Assembly: GCA_028571685.1 (NCBI GenBank)
Contig: CM053140.1
Location: 150,211,701-150,275,700, forward strand
Reading direction: 5' to 3'
DNA length: 64,000 bases
DNA from: Heterohyrax brucei
Lineage: Eukaryota; Chordata; Mammalia; Hyracoidea; Procaviidae
Shown: one piece after another, positions 58,833-64,000 of the stretch
Numbering within the stretch: position 1 is the stretch's first letter
Layout: every line of letters starts with the position of its first letter
Position numbers and translations under genes: made by a program
The notes under the pieces: generated by a model
Seen by the model: the letters and a program-made list of their open reading frames with translations, nothing else
Databases searched by the model: none
What the model was told of the DNA's origin: nothing

Positions 58833-58874
58833 TTGTGGTACAGTGATAGGTTATAGTATTCCAAGGTTTGGGTA

Positions 58875-59258
58875 CATTGTTGGTGGTGTTAGATGCTATT
58901 GAATCAGTTATAACTCGTAGACACCCTGTGTACAACAAACTGAAGCACTGCCTGGTCTTGCACCATCCCCACAATCAGTGCAATGTATCTGCACATTGCT
59001 GCAGCCACTGTGTCAATCCATCTCTTAGAGGGTCTTCATCTTTTTTGTTGACCCTCTATTTTATCAAGCATGATATCCTTCTCCAGTGACTGGTCCCTGC
59101 TGATAGCAAAGCCTCCTCATTCTCACTTCTAAGAAACATTCCTCCTGTACTCCTTCCAAAACGTATTTGTTCATTTTTCCAGCAGTCCACAGCATATTCA
59201 GTTCTTCTCCAATTATTCAAATACATCTGTTCTTCAGTCTTCCATATTTATTACATCA
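58875..59258 (-). mobile_element. RTE LINE, short 3' part
   Basis: Second minus-strand copy in tandem with the previous one: ggtggtgttagatgctattg, then ctggtcttgcaccatcccca and ccttctccagtgactggtcc. Truncated after about 380 bases. Confidence 0.8.
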
Positions 59259-59337
59259 GATACTTAAGGGCTCAAAATTGAGGATAGATTATGAAATTAT
59301 TTCAGCAGTGGCTAATAAAGAGACACCAGGCAGTCTG

Positions 59338-59528
59338 GAAAGAGCCCTGGTGGTGAAATGGTTAAGACTTCAGCTGTTAATTGAAAGGTCAGCGTTTCAA
59401 ATCCATCGGCAGTTCCTCAGAAGAAAACATTTGACAATCTGCTTCTGAAAGTCTAGGAAACCCTATGGCTAGTTCTACTCTATCCTATAAATTCACTATG
59501 AGTTGTAATGGACTCAAGGTCACAACAA
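59338..59528 (+). mobile_element. AfroSINE, long variant
   Basis: Starts gaaagagccctggtggtgaa, has the long middle acatttgacaatctgcttct, and ends cactatgagttgtaatggac then cacaacaaca. It is unusual in ending with the RTE-type aacaac tail. Confidence 0.85.
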
Positions 59529-59952
59529 CATCAAAATTTAGAAGTGTAAGTTAACTCATAAAGTATCTTGTAAAATGAGACATAAAGGACAAATAGGCAT
59601 TAATTAGGTGGAAATGACAGTGGAAGAGAACATGATAGAAAAGGAAGAAAATAGCAGATGTGAAGGCTTTGAAGTAGAAGGGACCATTAATGTTCCAGGA
59701 ATTAAAAGAATCAAAGGAGAAAAAAATGATTAGAAAGCAAAAGGAAGATGGCACAAAATATCAGTGAAGAGATTGTTAAGGTTTCCTGTCTCACCATGCT
59801 GACCGCTTTAGTTATTCCCAAAGTCTGTACTTACAGAAACAAAAGAACTCCTTGGAGGATGTCGTTTTCAAAATGCAAGTTATTTCTTCTGTTTTTAGGG
59901 TAAATGTTATATAATTCTATGGTCTTTTAATTTATCATCTGACTAACAAGAA
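59529..59952. other. No feature recognised
   Basis: AT-rich DNA without recognised element. Confidence 0.45.
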
Positions 59953-59990
59953 GCCAAACCAAGTGCCGTCGAGTCGGAAAGGACTACATA
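59953..59990 (-). mobile_element. Ultra-short SINE-tail insert (about 38 bp)
   Basis: gccaaaccaagtgccgtcga then gtcggaaaggactacata, with the same end points as the insert at 48031. No clear target-site duplication. Confidence 0.6.
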
Positions 59991-60329
59991 ATATAACTGA
60001 ATGAATTATAAGTGATTACTAAAATCCAGTATTCATGACTAGAGATTACTAGGCTCTCTAATTCTGTGAAGAAACCTATCTATCAAGTCAATAAATCACT
60101 GCTTTTCAACTTCATATGCGGGATATTGGCATTGCATGTTTTCCATTGTTAGTGTTACTTGGATTGTTTGGAGTTTTCAATCATTGTTATTGCTGCTTCT
60201 TAATTACAAATTATTGTTAGATTTGGTGTTACCAAATTAATTCTTTGGAGGCTGCTTGGCTAACTTTACAGAGTATATTCATGCATAGCAGCATCAATGG
60301 TATCTCTGGCCTATGGTTTTCCAGTGCCT

Positions 60330-60925
60330 AAAATGTAAGACTTGAATGTCAACATCCACAGAAGCAACAGTATAAAAATAAAATGACGCACTGCACTGGG
60401 CAAATCTGCAAAAGATCTCTTTAAAATGTTAAAAAACAAAGATGTCACTTTGAGGACCAATGTACACCTGCCCCAAACCATGATATTTTCAGTAACCTCA
60501 TGTTGCATTCAAAATCTGGACCAAAAAACAATTGATGCATTTAAACTACGCCGCTGGCAAAGAATACTGAATATGCTACTGTTTGCTAAAAGAAGGAACA
60601 AATCTGCCTCAGAAGTACAGCTAGAATTCTCTTTAGAAGTAAGAATGGCAAGGCTTTGTCTCACATACTTTGAACATCTTATCAGGAATGACCTGTTCCT
60701 GGAGAAAAAGATTATGCTTGGTAAAGTACAGGGTCAGAGAAAAAGAGGAAGGCCTTCAATGAGATGGACTGACATAGTGGCTACAAGAATGGGCTCAAAC
60801 AGAGCGAAAACTGTGAGGATGGTGCAGGACCAGGTAGGGTTTCATTCTGCTGTACTGTTGTGTTGCTATTACTGGGAACTGGCCCAATGGTACCTAACGA
60901 CACTGTCAATGACTTGACAGTATCT
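60330..60925 (+). pseudogene. RTE LINE, C-terminal region
   Basis: 5'-truncated copy. An open frame of 163 codons (60426-60917) encodes the RTE C-terminal region, with recognisable ILNM, ARLCLTYFEHLI and KKIMLGKVQGQRKRGRPSMR. It lacks the reverse transcriptase, so it cannot function. Confidence 0.85.
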
Positions 60926-61335
60926 CACAGCCACAACAACAAAGACGTAAATGCATTCAGGTTTCTTTATGTGGTGGACGTACTCTGTGGAAGCTTTCAT
61001 GATTTCTGGCCTCAGATCTTCATACTCTCTATAGCCTCTTCCCCTTGAGTTTGTAGAAATATCTGTTACTTGCTTCTTTCCAGTAGAATATGCAAGGGTA
61101 AAGAGATTTTTGTAGAGGTGATTAAGGTCCAAATCAATGGATTCTGAGTTAATCACACATAAAATTGTCCTGGCTGGTTTTTTTCAAACAAAAGGCTTTT
61201 AAAAAGGTCTGGGCCCTCCCTTCACAGCAGAGACTGGCTCTGTTGCTGGTTTTAAAGAAGTAACAGAGCCCATGTGACCAGCAACTGTGGATGGGCTCTA
61301 GGAGCTGAAGACATCCTCCAGCAAGAAACTATTGT
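60926..61335. other. No feature recognised
   Basis: Sequence without recognised element. A 95-codon minus-strand frame at 60869-61156 is unrecognised. Confidence 0.45.
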
Positions 61336-61524
61336 CATTGTGTGCTTTCCAGTCAATTCTGACCCCTAATGACCCAATAGGACAGAGTAGAACTGCCCCC
61401 GTAGGTGGTAACCTTTATGAAAGCAGATCACCAGGTCTTTATTTTCCCCACAGAGCAACAGGGGTGTTTGAAGCACCAGACTTTGGATTACCAGTGCTTA
61501 ACCATTATACCACCACGGCTCCTT
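61336..61524 (-). mobile_element. AfroSINE, long variant
   Basis: Minus-strand copy with tttccagtcaattctgaccc, middle tttatgaaagcagatcacca and head tataccaccacggctccttt at the right. Confidence 0.85.
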
Positions 61525-61973
61525 TAGTAAGAAACTTAAAACCCTCAAACCTTCAATCAGACAGCTGCAAGGAAATTAATTCTGCCAAAACCTTGAAAGA
61601 ACTTAGAAGTAAATTTTTCCTTACTCAGGCCTATGGATGAGTTCACATGATGGCTAACACCTGGACAGCAGCCTTGTTAGACCCTGAGCAGAGGACTCAG
61701 TTAAGTTGTGCTTGGATTCCTGACCTTTGGAAACTGTGAGATAATAAATATGTGTTGTGGTAACTAACCATATTTCTGGTAATTTTTTTTCCAACATTGG
61801 AAAATCAATACATTGTATGAACTATTTTTGTATCTACTGTTAAAATATACCCACATACATCTCAGCTCTCATCATACAGCAATTTTCTCAGCAGTACATT
61901 TCATTTTGGCATGTAAATGAATTGTTTATACCTCTCTTACTAAAATAGACTTGTCATTACTTCACCCACCCCA
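61525..61973. other. Possible ancient repeat, otherwise unassigned
   Basis: Bases 61660-61765 (ccctgagcagaggactcagt, then gaaactgtgagataataaat) resemble an old mammalian interspersed repeat. No family assigned. Confidence 0.4.
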
Positions 61974-61995
61974 TACACACACACACACACACAAA
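61974..61995. repeat. (CA)n microsatellite
   Basis: About ten CA units (atacacacacacacacacac) directly left of a minus-strand SINE tail, probably grown from it. Confidence 0.85.
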
Positions 61996-62157
61996 GGCAA
62001 ACCTACCACCATCAAGTTAAATTCTAATTTATAGGGACCCTCTAGGACAGAGTAGAACTGTTCCATAGAGTTTCCATGGAGCACCTGGAGGATCTGAACC
62101 GCCAACTTTGTGGATAGCAGACATAGCACTTTATCGCTTTGCCACCAGTGTTTCCTC
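61996..62157 (-). mobile_element. AfroSINE, full length
   Basis: Minus-strand copy: ggcaaacctaccaccatcaa, then ccctctaggacagagtagaa and head tttgccaccagtgtttcctc. Confidence 0.88.
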
Positions 62158-63763
62158 AAGACCCACACACGATGATTTTACAATGACATTTGAATGTTAT
62201 CAACATTTTTAATACAATTTTCTTGTCATAAATAGATAATGTAAGAGAGCTATAAATTCTTAGCTCAAGTAATTAGGCTGTGGTCAATCAGTTGGAGAGC
62301 TACTGATCTTTATTATGTATCACAGGCACTCAGAACCTTTCTCACTAGGAGATTCTTAAATTTTTGGCAAAAGGATAGATATTTAACTCATTGATGTAAC
62401 TAATGTAGTCTTCTGCACAAAACAGCAACTTATTCATCATTTGTTGGATAACTGAATGAAAAAAAAGTCTCAGTCTTATTCACAAATTTACCAGAATTTA
62501 TATTTAAAACCACATCATTCCAATAAAAATATTTTTTTCCTATTTTTCCCAGTTGTTATTGAAAGTGAATTATTGGAATAAAAATAAAAACAATATGCAT
62601 TCAGTATAAACCACTCTATTGCACATATTAGTGTTAGTTTTCAGGTACAACACTATCATTACAATTATATCTGTATGCCTTTTTAAGATCTGGTCAAGAT
62701 CCGAAACTTTTTTCCTTATAACTCCTTACAGATTTATTTGAAAAATTGTCATGGAACATAATATTGCTTTGTGTTTTGTTGCAGCCAATCTAAAAAATAT
62801 AAAGAAATAGGCTCATGGTTTAATGAAAAAGCAAAGGGAAGAACACCAGAGATCCTGTACTGAAAAATTGCCTCCGCTACCTTCTTGAACTTTGCAGAGT
62901 CAATAAAACCTCTGAATTCATTGTCTCACATACAAAATGTAGATGATACAACTGTACTGCTTGTATGAGCTGTTTAGAGAATCAGTTACCAAGCATTCTG
63001 AAAGGCTACACTTTGCAAATGATGTATAAAATTCTACATCAGTAATTAACGATTATCTATAATTTATTGCTCATAGTTTATCTCAATGCAGTATTACATT
63101 GACTTCATAAAATATGTTTAGTTGCTTATTTGATTTATGTAGTAACCTTGAGGAAAAAACCACAAACATTTTAAAGCACTAAATAGTAATACTAGCAATA
63201 ATAGTTTATTTTCTAAGAATATTATAAAATTATCAAATGTTATAAAGTTTACTGTTATTGTTAAACATGAGTTGATCAATAGAAAAAAAAAAAGCCTGCT
63301 ATGTTTTTCTCCATTGTTCCCTTTAAGGAGTGTCACCGATTCTCAAGGAGGAGATAAGCCTGATACTGAGAAATCAATTACTTAGAACCCACTGTCCTAG
63401 GCTATTCTGGGAGTGTGATGGATGGGTTGTGGGGAATGGTTGAAAATCAGCTATCTGAAACTTTCTACACATAGGCCACTTATTCCTTCACTCCACGAAT
63501 ATTTGTTGAGAATCTTCTATGTTCATACAGTTCTAGCTAAGGAATATCAGGATGAATAAGTCACAGTGTTTTGCCATCAACTAGTTCACAGTATAACAGA
63601 GAAAAGAAAGCCTACGAGACTATTATTTTTGGGGTTTTTTTCCTAGTGACTGTCTAGAATATCTGTTGATCACAGCACTGCTCTAGAGACTGTCAAGACA
63701 AAGACACAAATCTTCAAGAACTAGGGACATGGATATGCTATGAAAAACCAGTAAAAATTAGTA
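62158..63763. other. Long unassigned stretch
   Basis: 1.6 kb of AT-rich DNA. Bases 63485-63600 (cacgaatatttgttgagaat) resemble an L2-age repeat on the minus strand. No gene. Confidence 0.45.
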
Positions 63764-63800
63764 ACACACACACGTGTGCGCACACACACATACACACACA
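63764..63800. repeat. (CA)n microsatellite with short palindrome
   Basis: acacacacacgtgtgcgcac and following CA units. It includes the 10-base palindrome cacacgtgtg. Confidence 0.85.
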
Positions 63801-64000
63801 AAGGCCCACTACGCTTTAGCCTATGTTCAGTATTAAAGTACATTTGGATAAGGGCAGAAGTTCATTTTCATGAAATTTTTTATTTAAAAGTTTAGATCTG
63901 TTTTATAAAATATGTGACTTATAGAAAGAAAATAAAATATACAAGTATAATTGAATAATGCTGAATAGAATAAATTTCTAATATATTTAGGAAATGTATT
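63801..64000. other. No feature recognised
   Basis: AT-rich end of the window with nothing recognisable. Confidence 0.5.

Noticed and set aside
4090-60925. RTE pieces considered as a host gene family
   Set aside because: All carry the LINE 3' tail, broken frames and endonuclease or reverse-transcriptase remnants, so they are transposon copies.

Overview
The window looks like AT-rich, CpG-poor mammalian DNA from an intergenic or intronic region. I find no host protein-coding exon, tRNA, rRNA or CRISPR array that I can support. The most frequent repeat is a tRNA-derived SINE whose tail carries a 'tatgagtcgg...' box, which I recognise as AfroSINE. It occurs beside many copies of an RTE/BovB-type LINE whose 3' end carries the same box. 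That pairing points to an afrotherian mammal, with elephant as the best guess; the species is an inference.

Layout. 1-4.1 kb: mixed SINEs, one LTR-like element at 2911-3418, and otherwise unassigned AT-rich DNA. 4.1-7.75 kb: two RTE copies meeting tail to tail, the second nearly full length on the minus strand. 7.75-8.2 kb: a second LTR. 8.26-11.83 kb: an old L1 on the plus strand, interrupted by an LTR-like block, a foldback mariner and a SINE. 13.7-16.4 kb: SINEs, a processed pseudogene of ribosomal protein L35a (eL33) and a second foldback mariner. 16.4-31.1 kb: mostly unassigned sequence, with a duplicated 0.26-kb block (18.1 and 20.0 kb), scattered SINEs, ancient repeat remnants, a 30-bp perfect palindrome and a third LTR. 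31.1-36.6 kb: a minus-strand LTR, an RTE copy and an L1 tail fragment. 36.6-44.0 kb: a nearly full-length but inactivated L1 (6.7 kb) inserted into an older RTE copy with a 14-bp target-site duplication. 44-47 kb: SINEs and LTR pieces. 47.2-55.0 kb: a near-full-length minus-strand RTE, a scrambled RTE patchwork and a long plus-strand RTE. 55.3-56.8 kb: L1 fragments. 57-64 kb: RTE fragments, SINEs and unassigned DNA.

How the parts relate. The elements have parasitised one another: L1 into RTE, SINE into RTE, LTR into SINE/RTE, mariner into old L1. All reverse-transcriptase and transposase frames I examined are broken. I see no new gene-based system. The most unusual signals are (1) about seven very short inserts, near 35-39 bp, that carry only the last bases of a SINE and share nearly the same two ends, one with a perfect 12-bp target-site duplication; and (2) two foldback mariner derivatives with the same rearranged architecture.
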